From contig JACQPU010000032.1 of the NCBI GenBank assembly GCA_016207365.1, positions 1 to 8,766 of the forward strand: 8,766 nucleotides of DNA, in the 5' to 3' direction. Origin of the DNA: Ignavibacteriales bacterium. Lineage in GTDB: Bacteria; Bacteroidota; Ignavibacteria; UBA10030. Shown here in pieces: positions 1 through 6,580 of the stretch (the stretch's first letter is position 1; the number at the start of each line of letters is the position of its first letter). The notes below the pieces were generated by a model that saw nothing but the letters and a program-made list of their open reading frames with translations, made no database searches and was not told where the DNA came from. Both the position numbers and the translations under genes were made by a program.

Positions 1-2958
1 GAGTTCAATACCGGCATTGATATGGATGAAGCGCTCAGACGCGTCCGGGACGAGGTTAACTCAACGCGTCCGGAACTGCCGGCCGATATTCTGGATCCCG
101 TGATTTCGGAAATCAACTTCAGTGAATTTCCGATCATGTTCGTCAATATCGAGGGACCGATCGGGAACGCGCGGCTCAAGAAAATCGCCGAAGATCTCCA
201 GGACAAGATTGAGGCAGTTCCCGGCGTGCTGAGGGCGGATCTCAATGGCGGCCTCCAGCCTGAGGTTCAGGTGAATGCGGATGTGTACCGTCTGAATGCG
301 TACCAGGTGAGCTTGGACGATATTGTGAGCGCCATTCGGGCGGAGAACCTTTCCATACCCGGCGGCTCCATCGATACCGGTGAACGGAGCTTTGCCGTCC
401 GCGTGCCCGGGGAGTTCAAGCAGGTCAAACCCCTCGAGGACATTGTTATAAAGATTCAGAACGGCAAACCGATCTATGTCCGCGATGTCGCCCAGGTCGA
501 TTATTCATTCGAGGACCGCAAGACATATTCTCGTCTGAATGGACAGGAATCCGTATCATTGGCAGTGCGAAAACGCGCGGGCGAAAATCTCCTCGCCATT
601 GCCGCTGAGGTCAAAGACATTATCCGCGCAGAAAAGGCCTCCCTCCCGGCGGCCATCTCGCTCACCATCTCCAACGACCAGTCGGAAAATATCCGCCAGT
701 CGGTCCATGAGCTGGAAAACAGCATCATGACTGGAATGTTTCTCGTTGTCATGACCCTGTTTATGTTCTTTGGATTCAAGAATGCCATGCTGGTTTCCAC
801 GGCGATACCCTTTTCGATGTTCATTGCCTTCGTAATCCTTAGCGCTTTCAATGTCACGCTGAATTTCGTTGTTCTTTTTGCTCTCGTGCTCGCTCTCGGA
901 ATCCTTGTAGACGATGCGGTCGTGGTGATCGAAAACATCTACCGTCATCAGCAGGAATACAACAAAACTCCCGTCCAAGCTGCACGGGACGGTGTGTCGG
1001 AGGTGGCCGTTCCGGTTGTCTCCTCCACCATTACGACCGTGGCGCCGTTCATTCCGCTCCTGTTCTGGCCCGACGTGATCGGTGATTTCATGTGGTATCT
1101 GCCTATCACCCTTATTTCCACTCTTGGCGCTTCGCTGTTCGTGGCCTTTGTCATCAGTCCGGTCCAGGGTGCGCAGTGGATTAATTACCGGAAAGAGATA
1201 GCCGCGGCAAAGAGGAGCCTGGAGCATCCAACGTGGTGGCGCAAGTACAACCCGTTCGTCTTCCTCTATCATAAGAGCGATGAAGTATTGTTCCCCTGGC
1301 TGCAGCGTCAGTATACGGGAACCCTCCGGTGGACACTCCAGCGCAGAGGGCTGACAATTGCCGGAGCCGTAGCTGTCCTTTTACTCACATTCATCCTCTT
1401 CGGTCTGTTCAACAGCGGTGTGATTCTTTTTCCGAATGTCGAGCCGGCAAGAGTCACCGTAAACATCGAAGCGCCACCGGGTACATCCCTTGAGGCAACC
1501 AACAAGATTGCCCTTGAGGTTCAGAAGCGCATCGAGTCGATCCCAAACCGCTCCGACATCGAGTTCATCGTGGCAACGGTTGGCACATCGGATGATCCGT
1601 TCGATTTCGGGGGACAGGGAACATCCAACAAAGCGCAGGTTTCGATCGATTTCTACAAGCGGGCACAGAGAACTCAGAATAGTTTTCTGACGCTGGAAGA
1701 AATTCGCGAAGCGACAGCAAATATTTCCGGGGCTCTCATTCGCGTGTCAAAGCAAGAAATGGGGCCTCCTGTGGGAGCGCCGGTCAGCATCGAAATCGCA
1801 GGGGATGATTACAGCCAGCTGGCCTCCATAAGCGAACAGATACGAGAGACGATCAAGGATGTCGCCGGCCTGTATGATCTGAAGGATGATTACAACATTG
1901 GCAAACCGGAGATTGAGGTGCTCGTGGACCGCGAGAAAGCCGGGTTGCTGTGGACAAACACCGGGCAGATCGCCGGCACGATCCGTGCCGCAATCAATGG
2001 TGTCGAGGCCTCAGAGTATCGTGTGGGCGAGGATGAATACAAGATCCGTGTGCGACTGCAAGAGGATCAGCGACAGTCCGTGGAGGACATGAGGAACATC
2101 AATGTCACCTTCATGAACCGGCGCGGTCAGTTGCTGTCGATTCCGGTTTCTTCCATCGCGGACATCCAGCGCGTTTCCAGCCTTGTCGACATCAGACGGA
2201 AGGATATGAAGCGGGTAATCACGGTTATGGGGAACGTGGAGGGCCGTGTTGACTCTGATGTTCTGCAAGATGTTCGGGCGAGGCTTACAGGCCTTCAGCT
2301 TCCCGCTGGATATTCGATGAAATTCACCGGCCGGGACGAAGAGCAGGCCAAGTCCATGGCATTCCTTGGACGGGCATTTGTGATCACGCTTCTCCTGGTA
2401 TTCCTTATTCTTGTTTCGGAATTCAACTCGGTCAAGGTGCCGTTTGTGATCATGGTTTCCGTTCTCCTTTCACTGATTGGCGTTCTCATGGGAATGATGA
2501 TTACCGGCACGCCCTTTGTCGTGATCATGACAGGTGTGGGGGTGATTGCCCTGGCGGGCATCGTGGTAAAGAACGCGATCGTGCTCCTCGATTTCGCCAA
2601 ACGAAAACGGGACGAGGGCATGCCGCTTGACGAAGCGCTCGTGGAAGCGGGGCGAACCCGCTTGCGTCCGGTCATTCTGACTGCCGCCACCACAGTCCTG
2701 GGAATTCTTCCGCTCGCCATCGGCTTCGATTTCGACTGGCGTGAGCTGCATTTTGTTACAGGTGCTGAAAGTGCAATGTTCTGGGGACCCCTCGGCGTCG
2801 CTGTGATCTTTGGACTTTCTGTGTCAACGTTCCTCACGCTGGTCATCGTTCCAACCTTCTTCTCTCTTTTCGAGAGCAGCCTCGAACGATTAAAGTCATT
2901 ATCCCTGAGATTACTTCCGGGAAACGGGGAAATCGGCCAAGAACTCCCCGGAAAGTGA
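1..2958 (+). CDS. RND-superfamily efflux transporter, inner-membrane pump subunit (5' partial)
   Basis: Proton-driven pump of the AcrB/HAE-HME type, which normally works with a periplasmic adaptor and an outer-membrane channel to export drugs, metals or lipophilic compounds. The frame is open from base 1, so the first ATG at 22 is internal. Compared with AcrB-like proteins about 85-100 residues, including TM1, are missing. Counting from base 1 (985 residues), porter subdomains come first, then hydrophobic segments near 242-388 (TM2-6), TM7 near 450-471, a second periplasmic region, and TM8-12 near 791-957. The proton-relay residues are present: the LVDDA pair Asp304-Asp305 in TM4 and Lys857 in VVKNAIVLLD of TM10, matching AcrB Asp407/Asp408/Lys940. 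The C-terminus is a short polar tail. The substrate cannot be told from sequence. The adaptor gene, if linked, should lie upstream. The family call is very secure; drug versus metal specificity is open. Confidence 0.95.
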   Translation, partial: EFNTGIDMDEALRRVRDEVNSTRPELPADILDPVISEINFSEFPIMFVNIEGPIGNARLKKIAEDLQDKIEAVPGVLRADLNGGLQPEVQVNADVYRLNAYQVSLDDIVSAIRAENLSIPGGSIDTGERSFAVRVPGEFKQVKPLEDIVIKIQNGKPIYVRDVAQVDYSFEDRKTYSRLNGQESVSLAVRKRAGENLLAIAAEVKDIIRAEKASLPAAISLTISNDQSENIRQSVHELENSIMTGMFLVVMTLFMFFGFKNAMLVSTAIPFSMFIAFVILSAFNVTLNFVVLFALVLALGILVDDAVVVIENIYRHQQEYNKTPVQAARDGVSEVAVPVVSSTITTVAPFIPLLFWPDVIGDFMWYLPITLISTLGASLFVAFVISPVQGAQWINYRKEIAAAKRSLEHPTWWRKYNPFVFLYHKSDEVLFPWLQRQYTGTLRWTLQRRGLTIAGAVAVLLLTFILFGLFNSGVILFPNVEPARVTVNIEAPPGTSLEATNKIALEVQKRIESIPNRSDIEFIVATVGTSDDPFDFGGQGTSNKAQVSIDFYKRAQRTQNSFLTLEEIREATANISGALIRVSKQEMGPPVGAPVSIEIAGDDYSQLASISEQIRETIKDVAGLYDLKDDYNIGKPEIEVLVDREKAGLLWTNTGQIAGTIRAAINGVEASEYRVGEDEYKIRVRLQEDQRQSVEDMRNINVTFMNRRGQLLSIPVSSIADIQRVSSLVDIRRKDMKRVITVMGNVEGRVDSDVLQDVRARLTGLQLPAGYSMKFTGRDEEQAKSMAFLGRAFVITLLLVFLILVSEFNSVKVPFVIMVSVLLSLIGVLMGMMITGTPFVVIMTGVGVIALAGIVVKNAIVLLDFAKRKRDEGMPLDEALVEAGRTRLRPVILTAATTVLGILPLAIGFDFDWRELHFVTGAESAMFWGPLGVAVIFGLSVSTFLTLVIVPTFFSLFESSLERLKSLSLRLLPGNGEIGQELPGK

Positions 2959-2976
2959 TTGCCGTTTTAAGACAAC

Positions 2977-3007
2977 AAGGGAGGCCACGTCCTCCCTTTT
3001 GTTTTTT
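2977..3007 (+). terminator. Rho-independent terminator of the RND gene
   Basis: An 8-bp perfect stem, AAGGGAGG (2977-2984) pairing with CCTCCCTT (2991-2998), closes a 6-nt CCACGT loop and is followed by a T-rich run (TTGTTTTTT, 2999-3007). It starts 18 nt after the pump's TGA stop. It should end the pump transcript and separate it from the lipoprotein gene. A run of seven G (3008-3014) follows directly. Confidence 0.88.
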
Positions 3008-3065
3008 GGGGGGGAACTTTTTGAGCTTCTCTACGTTTTTGTGATGTCTCTTTCCCACAATCTCC

Positions 3066-3803
3066 ATGACCCACACTTGTCTTGGACTCATTCCGTTTCT
3101 ATTTGTTCTTTGCATAGGATTCACGGGATGTCGCAGCACGATCGAGCTTGTGAGCGTTCAGGCAGTTGGAAACATTCAAATTGACGGCTCACCTGTTGAA
3201 TGGGAAGGGCGTCTGACGCGGTTTAAGTCGCCGGCAGTTTCCATGGGCGTTCGGAACACAGAAGAACATTTGTTCCTGTGCCTCACGACGGCCGATCCAG
3301 CCATTCAGACACAAATCCTTTTTGCCGGACTTACCGTCCGATTTGAGTCTTCAGGCGAGATGGTTCCTTTTGCGATTCAGTACCCCCTCAGGCAGGATCA
3401 GCCAGTACGCCCGCGGGCACCGGGTGAGGGGCTGGAGGTTATTTTCGGGGCGTTCGCACCACATCTGCATACATTGCAGATTGTCCGGGAATCCGACCGA
3501 CAGATGTTTTCTGTTCTGGATGTGCCTGGCATTCAGGTCAGGATTGGCATGGCCAACTCCGTGTTGACATACGAGCTTCAGGTTCCTCTCATACAAGCGC
3601 CGTACTACGCCGTCCCAAGTCCTGATGGGATTCTCACTGTGACCTTCGAGACCACTTCAGTCGATCGTTTTCTCCCGGGCGCGGGATCTTCGCGGCCTGA
3701 GGGGCGAAAGCGAGAGCGTTCAACCTCATCGTCAGCCGCCGATCTTCCCGTGAAAGGCGATCCGTTCAGATTTGTCGTAAATGTTGTCCTCTTCAGCAAA
3801 TAA
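3066..3803 (+). CDS. Predicted lipoprotein with CBM9/DOMON-like N-terminal motif, function unknown
   Basis: A 245-residue protein that I do not recognise as a named family. It begins with a short hydrophobic stretch (residues about 6-20) ending in FTGC, a lipobox-like site with Cys22 as the probable lipidated residue, so export and membrane anchoring are likely. From about residue 37 it reads NIQIDGSPVEWEG, which resembles the IDGxxxEW opening of CBM9-like/DOMON beta-sandwich domains. The following stretch alternates polar and hydrophobic residues as beta-strands do. The C-terminal quarter has a Ser/Arg-rich low-complexity patch (about 200-222) before a last strand-like segment. The ATG at 3066 is the first in frame and gives the signal sequence directly, but no good Shine-Dalgarno site precedes it. 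The next gene starts 14 nt after its stop, so the two are probably co-transcribed. Ligand and role are unknown; the domain link is by resemblance only. Confidence 0.75.
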   Translation: MTHTCLGLIPFLFVLCIGFTGCRSTIELVSVQAVGNIQIDGSPVEWEGRLTRFKSPAVSMGVRNTEEHLFLCLTTADPAIQTQILFAGLTVRFESSGEMVPFAIQYPLRQDQPVRPRAPGEGLEVIFGAFAPHLHTLQIVRESDRQMFSVLDVPGIQVRIGMANSVLTYELQVPLIQAPYYAVPSPDGILTVTFETTSVDRFLPGAGSSRPEGRKRERSTSSSAADLPVKGDPFRFVVNVVLFSK

Positions 3804-3817
3804 CTCAAAGGATTCCC

Positions 3818-4165
3818 ATGAAACGTGCATTGATCATTACCGGTTTGTTGGTTTCCTCTGCCGTGTTCGCTCAAGCCCAGCCGATGATGCCGACGCCGGC
3901 AGAACGTGCGGCACGTCTGAAAGAGCGCCTTGCTCTCACAGAGGAACAAACAAAAAAGGTTGAAGAGATCTTTCAGAAATCTCAGGAGAAAACAAGAGAG
4001 CGGATGGCTGAGTTGAGGGAAGATCGCGAAGCGATGCGGGCATTGATGATGGAGCAAACTCAGGCAACCGACAAAGGAATCGAGAAGGTTCTGAACGAAG
4101 AGCAGAGGAAGAAATACGAGGAACTAAAGAAAGAGCGAAGGCAGCGGCGAAGGGGTGGGCAGTAA
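3818..4165 (+). CDS. Spy/CpxP-like (LTxxQ) periplasmic protein
   Basis: A 115-residue exported helical protein. Residues 1-20 form a signal peptide (MKR, hydrophobic core, then VFAQAQ). The mature part is almost all charged helix, with LTEEQ at 40-44 and a second related motif LNEEQ at 92-96. This is the double-motif layout of the LTxxQ family that includes Spy (periplasmic chaperone) and CpxP (envelope-stress modulator). The tail is strongly basic (RRQRRRGGQ). The length is a little short for the family (usually about 130-170). The start is supported by AAAGGA at 3807-3812, five nt before ATG. It lies 14 nt behind the lipoprotein gene, so a shared envelope role is plausible. Family members may bind unfolded proteins or metals, or act as sensor inhibitors; which applies here cannot be told. 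Confidence 0.82.
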   Translation: MKRALIITGLLVSSAVFAQAQPMMPTPAERAARLKERLALTEEQTKKVEEIFQKSQEKTRERMAELREDREAMRALMMEQTQATDKGIEKVLNEEQRKKYEELKKERRQRRRGGQ

Positions 4166-4246
4166 GACGACCAGTCTGGCCGCCTGACCCGATTGACTTA
4201 CACGAGGCGGGCATGTCGTCCTGCATTGAGGAGGTCGGGGTCCGTT
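4166..4246. other. Convergent intergenic gap, no clear terminator
   Basis: This 81-bp space lies between two genes that converge. I looked for a bidirectional hairpin and found only weak pairings: GTAAG (4162-4166) with CTTAC (4197-4201), and GACGAC (4168-4173) with GTCGTC (4215-4220). Neither is followed by a T run on either strand. No gene or named site is visible. Confidence 0.5.
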
Positions 4247-5083
4247 CTAGCGCGACAGCACGTCGCCAATCACCTCGAGCAGGTGCTCTTTCTCAAAATC
4301 GCCTTTGACCAGATAGGACGCCGCGCCCCACTCCATGGCTTTGCTGCGCGCTTCTTCGTTGGCCTTCCCCGAGATCACCACAAACGGAATTGTTTTCAAA
4401 GATGCATCGGATCTGCACATCCGAAGCAATTCTGTTCCGTCCATGTTTGGCATCTGGTCGTCTGTGACAACGAGATCATACCTGTTCTTGCGCAGTTGTT
4501 CCAGCGCATCATTACCGTCAGCGGCTGTGTCGACGTCAAAGCCCCTGTTCACCAAAAACACTTTGTAGAGCTCCCGGGCGATCTGCGAGTCGTCCACAAA
4601 CAAGATTTTTCGCTTCGGTCCTGATGGCTTTGTCCCGGTAACTGCAGGCGCGGACACCTTCATGGAAATGTCCGCCTTAACGCGCTTCGCCGCCTCCTCC
4701 GCCCCCGGAAATTCCTCGCGTAGCTTTTGAATCATCTGCCCGCCGTCATCAATGGTCTTCCCATCAACGTATTCATGGACCTGCACCTTCATAAATTCAA
4801 AAGCCTCAAGAAGGGCGGCTTCCCGTGCGGGATTCCAAAGCTCGGGCCGTTCTGTAAGAAGCAAGACCGATTCCTCGGCTGCGCGGGCGACTGCCGAGAG
4901 CGGCCGGGCACCGACAATGGGCGCTGATCCTTTGATGGCGTGAAGATGCCGGGCGATACGGTCCAGAAGAACATTGTCGCCAGGATTGAGCTGCCGCACG
5001 GCAACACCGGCGTCGGTCAGATGCTGTTCAACTTCATCCTTGAAGCGTTCGCGAATGTGGTGGAATTCCTGAGGAACAGCCAT
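4247..5083 (-). CDS. HPt-receiver two-domain phosphorelay protein
   Basis: A 278-residue cytoplasmic signalling protein. The N-terminal part (about 5-115) is a histidine phosphotransfer domain: a helical bundle with HLHAIKGS, where His48 is the likely phospho-acceptor. A linker (about 116-157) rich in Ala/Lys/Pro follows. The C-terminal part (about 158-278) is a receiver domain with acidic pair Asp164-Asp165 (FVDDS), phospho-Asp208 in VVTDDQMPNMDG, switch Ser238 (ISGK) and Lys260. The usual Lys-Pro is Lys-Gly here (LVKGDF), a variant seen in receivers linked to CheA-type kinases. There is no kinase/ATPase domain, no membrane segment and no DNA-binding domain. The start has GGAAA (5093-5089, minus strand) five nt upstream. 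It is the last gene of a three-gene minus-strand cluster, 51 nt after the hydrolase gene. It could relay phosphate between a kinase and the partner receiver or act as a phosphate sink. Confidence 0.88.
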   Translation of the reverse strand: MAVPQEFHHIRERFKDEVEQHLTDAGVAVRQLNPGDNVLLDRIARHLHAIKGSAPIVGARPLSAVARAAEESVLLLTERPELWNPAREAALLEAFEFMKVQVHEYVDGKTIDDGGQMIQKLREEFPGAEEAAKRVKADISMKVSAPAVTGTKPSGPKRKILFVDDSQIARELYKVFLVNRGFDVDTAADGNDALEQLRKNRYDLVVTDDQMPNMDGTELLRMCRSDASLKTIPFVVISGKANEEARSKAMEWGAASYLVKGDFEKEHLLEVIGDVLSR

Positions 5084-5134
5084 CAGTGTTTCCGGAATTG
5101 GTGGCAGGATGGCAGCGGAGCAGGCAGAATACCG

Positions 5135-6022
5135 TTATGGGAGGTTGACGGTTTGCCCCTCCCGTGATGCAAAACATTTTGTTTTTCCCCCATACATGCG
5201 GACAAGCCCGCGAGCCTGATTGACCATTCTCTCAAGAAATGCGTCCGTATGCTGTGGATCATGATGAAACAGGGCGAGCTGTTTCGTGTTGGCCTGGACG
5301 GCAAAACGAACCGTGGTCTCCAGCGGCGAATGACCCCATCCCTTTTTCTCCTCATACTCTTCGTTCGTATACTGGGCCTCGCCAATGTACAGATCCGCGT
5401 CTCTCAGGAAATCCACAAACCGTTCATCGAGCATCACCGGGAGATCGATCTGCTTGTCGATCTTTTTGCCGGAGGCATGGATGGACCCCTCGTACGGCTC
5501 ATTGTCCGTGGCATAGACAACGGTGCTTTTGCCGTCGCTCACGCGATAACCAAGCGTCAGGGCGGGATGGTTCAGGTAGAAGTGATCAACGACGAGGTTG
5601 CCTATCATAATGCGCTTGCGCACTTCATGCACCTCGATATTCGAACTCATGTCCCCAAGGTCGACCGGAAAGTAGTCCGAGTCCATTTGGCCGCGGAAAA
5701 TCGAGTCAAAAGACTTGTCTCTCCCTGGCGGCCCGTACACATGAATTTTGTTTCGCGCCTCATACGCCGGAAGGAAGAACGGGAAGCCTTGAATATGATC
5801 CCAGTGTGTGTGGCTGATGAAGAGGTGAAGAGAGAGGGGGCGCGAGCTGAACTCCTTGAGCATCTTAAGGCCAAGGATCCGGATACCTGTCCCCGCGTCA
5901 AAAATGAGGATTTCCTTCCCCGCCCGAACCTCAACGCAGGAGGTATTTCCCCCATATTTCATCGTTGCACGACCCGGTGTTGCGATCGATCCCCTCGTGC
6001 CCCAGAAGGTAACCCGCATCAT
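5135..6022 (-). CDS. MBL-fold metallohydrolase (RNase Z/PhnP/phosphodiesterase-like group)
   Basis: A 295-residue predicted cytoplasmic enzyme of the metallo-beta-lactamase fold. It has the opening WGTRGSIATPG (7-17), YGGNTSC (23-29) and FDAGTG (41-46), followed by the metal motif HTHWDH at 71-76 (His71, His73, Asp75, His76). Further likely ligands are His152 (NHP), Asp173 (ATDN), and His231 (GWGHS) or His253/His254 (LFHHD). This pattern fits the COG1235-like group that includes phosphodiesterases and RNase Z-related enzymes; two metal ions are expected, but the substrate is unknown. The start ATG overlaps the stop of the upstream receiver gene as ATGA, so translation is probably coupled; an alternative start is the adjacent ATG (Met2). 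Flanking receiver and HPt-receiver genes suggest a signalling role rather than RNA processing. No signal peptide. The fold is certain, the activity is not. Confidence 0.9.
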   Translation of the reverse strand: MMRVTFWGTRGSIATPGRATMKYGGNTSCVEVRAGKEILIFDAGTGIRILGLKMLKEFSSRPLSLHLFISHTHWDHIQGFPFFLPAYEARNKIHVYGPPGRDKSFDSIFRGQMDSDYFPVDLGDMSSNIEVHEVRKRIMIGNLVVDHFYLNHPALTLGYRVSDGKSTVVYATDNEPYEGSIHASGKKIDKQIDLPVMLDERFVDFLRDADLYIGEAQYTNEEYEEKKGWGHSPLETTVRFAVQANTKQLALFHHDPQHTDAFLERMVNQARGLVRMYGGKTKCFASREGQTVNLP

Positions 6023-6414
6023 GGGGAAACCCCCGACCGCCGTTTCTTGAGGTGGGTTTGAACGTTTAAAACAAGCTCGTCGAAATCCGCCGGCTTGATA
6101 CAGTAATCGTCGGCCCCGAGCTTTCGTGCGGCTTCAATATCCGGCTTGTACGACTTTGCAGATGTCATGATGACGACGGTCCTGTTCAGAGCCGGATTAC
6201 TCCGAATACGTTGAACAACTTCAAACCCATGCAACCCCGGCATGATGATATCCAGAATCACGACGTCCGGTTTTTCCTGTTCGGCGAGCCGCAGGCCATC
6301 GTCTCCATTATCAGCAGAGAGGACGCGGTATCCTTCCTGCTCAAACCGCATCACCATCAGCTTGCGGAGGGAATCCTCATCATCAACAATCAGCGCTGTC
6401 AGTTTTTCTTCCAT
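6019..6414 (-). CDS. Stand-alone receiver-domain response regulator (CheY-like)
   Basis: A 131-residue single receiver domain with no output domain. Key residues are Asp11-Asp12 (IVDDED), phospho-Asp55 (VVILDIIMPG), switch Thr84 (IMTSA) and Lys107 followed by Pro (CIKPAD), so it should be phosphorylatable. I place the start at the ATG at 6414 because the domain's first strand begins right there. The frame stays open to a TTG at 6456, which would add MTTYFRSKPHLKTR (145 residues); neither start has a good Shine-Dalgarno site. It is the first gene of the minus-strand cluster and its TGA overlaps the start of the MBL gene by 4 nt. The partner kinase is not in the window. It may pass phosphate to the HPt domain two genes downstream, act on the MBL enzyme, or dock elsewhere; the sequence does not decide. 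Confidence 0.9.
   Translation of the reverse strand: MEEKLTALIVDDEDSLRKLMVMRFEQEGYRVLSADNGDDGLRLAEQEKPDVVILDIIMPGLHGFEVVQRIRSNPALNRTVVIMTSAKSYKPDIEAARKLGADDYCIKPADFDELVLNVQTHLKKRRSGVSP
6023..6034 (-). promoter_or_regulatory. G4-TTT-C4 hairpin over the ribosome-binding site of the MBL gene
   Basis: On the minus strand GGGGG (6034-6030) is the only purine-rich candidate ribosome site before the MBL start. It is followed by TTTCCCC (6029-6023) and then directly by ATG. G4 and C4 can pair across a 3-nt loop, which would hide the site until a ribosome finishing the upstream receiver gene opens it. This fits the ATGA overlap. It is a short hairpin, and its effect is inferred. Confidence 0.4.
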
Positions 6415-6458
6415 GCGGGTCTTGAGATGCGGCTTGGAGCGGAAATAAGTTGTCAAAC

Positions 6459-6521
6459 TTATGAAGAACTTCGACGAAAGGCAATGCGCGGAATCAGCGG
6501 GTTTTGTGGCATCTGTACCAC
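6459..6521 (-). other. Possible short leader ORF before the receiver gene
   Basis: On the minus strand GAGGAG (6535-6530) stands 8 nt before a GTG that opens a 20-codon frame (VVQMPQNPLIPR...RRSSS) ending in TAA at 6461-6459. It stops 2 nt before the TTG that could start the longer form of the receiver gene. The ribosome site is the best on this strand in the region. The peptide resembles nothing I know, and so short a frame may be chance. Confidence 0.2.
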
Positions 6522-6550
6522 TTTTTATTCTCCTCGATTTTGCGTATACA
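6522..6550 (+). promoter_or_regulatory. Weak candidate promoter of the peptidase gene
   Basis: On the plus strand TATACA (6545-6550) could be a -10 box, with a poor -35 (TTTTTA, 6522-6527) 17 bp before it. It lies 30 nt before the peptidase ATG and shares the GTATAC palindrome with the opposing minus-strand candidate. It is offered only as the best match in this gap. Confidence 0.2.
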
Positions 6551-6571
6551 TTTAAACTTTCACAATTTCAA
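6543..6571 (-). promoter_or_regulatory. Candidate promoter of the receiver-MBL-HPt operon
   Basis: On the minus strand TTGAAA (6571-6566) and TATACG (6548-6543) are separated by exactly 17 bp, a fair match to sigma-70 -35 and -10 boxes. It lies 129 nt upstream of the receiver ATG at 6414. It overlaps the leader region of the divergent peptidase gene, so the two transcription units may interfere. Some relatives of the suspected host group use other promoter sequences, which lowers confidence. Confidence 0.35.
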
Positions 6572-6580
6572 AGGTGTGAT

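Noticed and set aside
22..24. ATG at 22 as the true start of the RND gene
   Set aside because: The frame is open to base 1 and the protein would lack TM1 and the first porter strands. It is a 5' partial gene cut by the window edge.
556..1272. Long minus-strand open frame (238 codons) opposite the RND gene
   Set aside because: It is rich in His/Arg/Asp with no domain, and lies wholly under conserved RND transmembrane and porter sequence.
4162..4220. Bidirectional terminator between the converging genes
   Set aside because: Only 5-6 bp pairings over long loops and no T run on either strand.
4193..4624. Plus-strand open frame (143 codons) at the convergent end of the HPt-receiver gene
   Set aside because: The opposite strand encodes a well-conserved receiver domain; the plus frame looks like no protein family.
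5249..6061. Long plus-strand open frame (270 codons) opposite the MBL gene
   Set aside because: The minus strand here encodes a complete MBL protein with all metal motifs. The plus-strand frame has no recognisable domain and is antisense shadow.
6447..6460. Small inverted repeat AAGTT-GTCA-AACTT as an operator
   Set aside because: Five-base arms in AT-rich sequence are expected by chance, and no regulator gene is nearby to support it.
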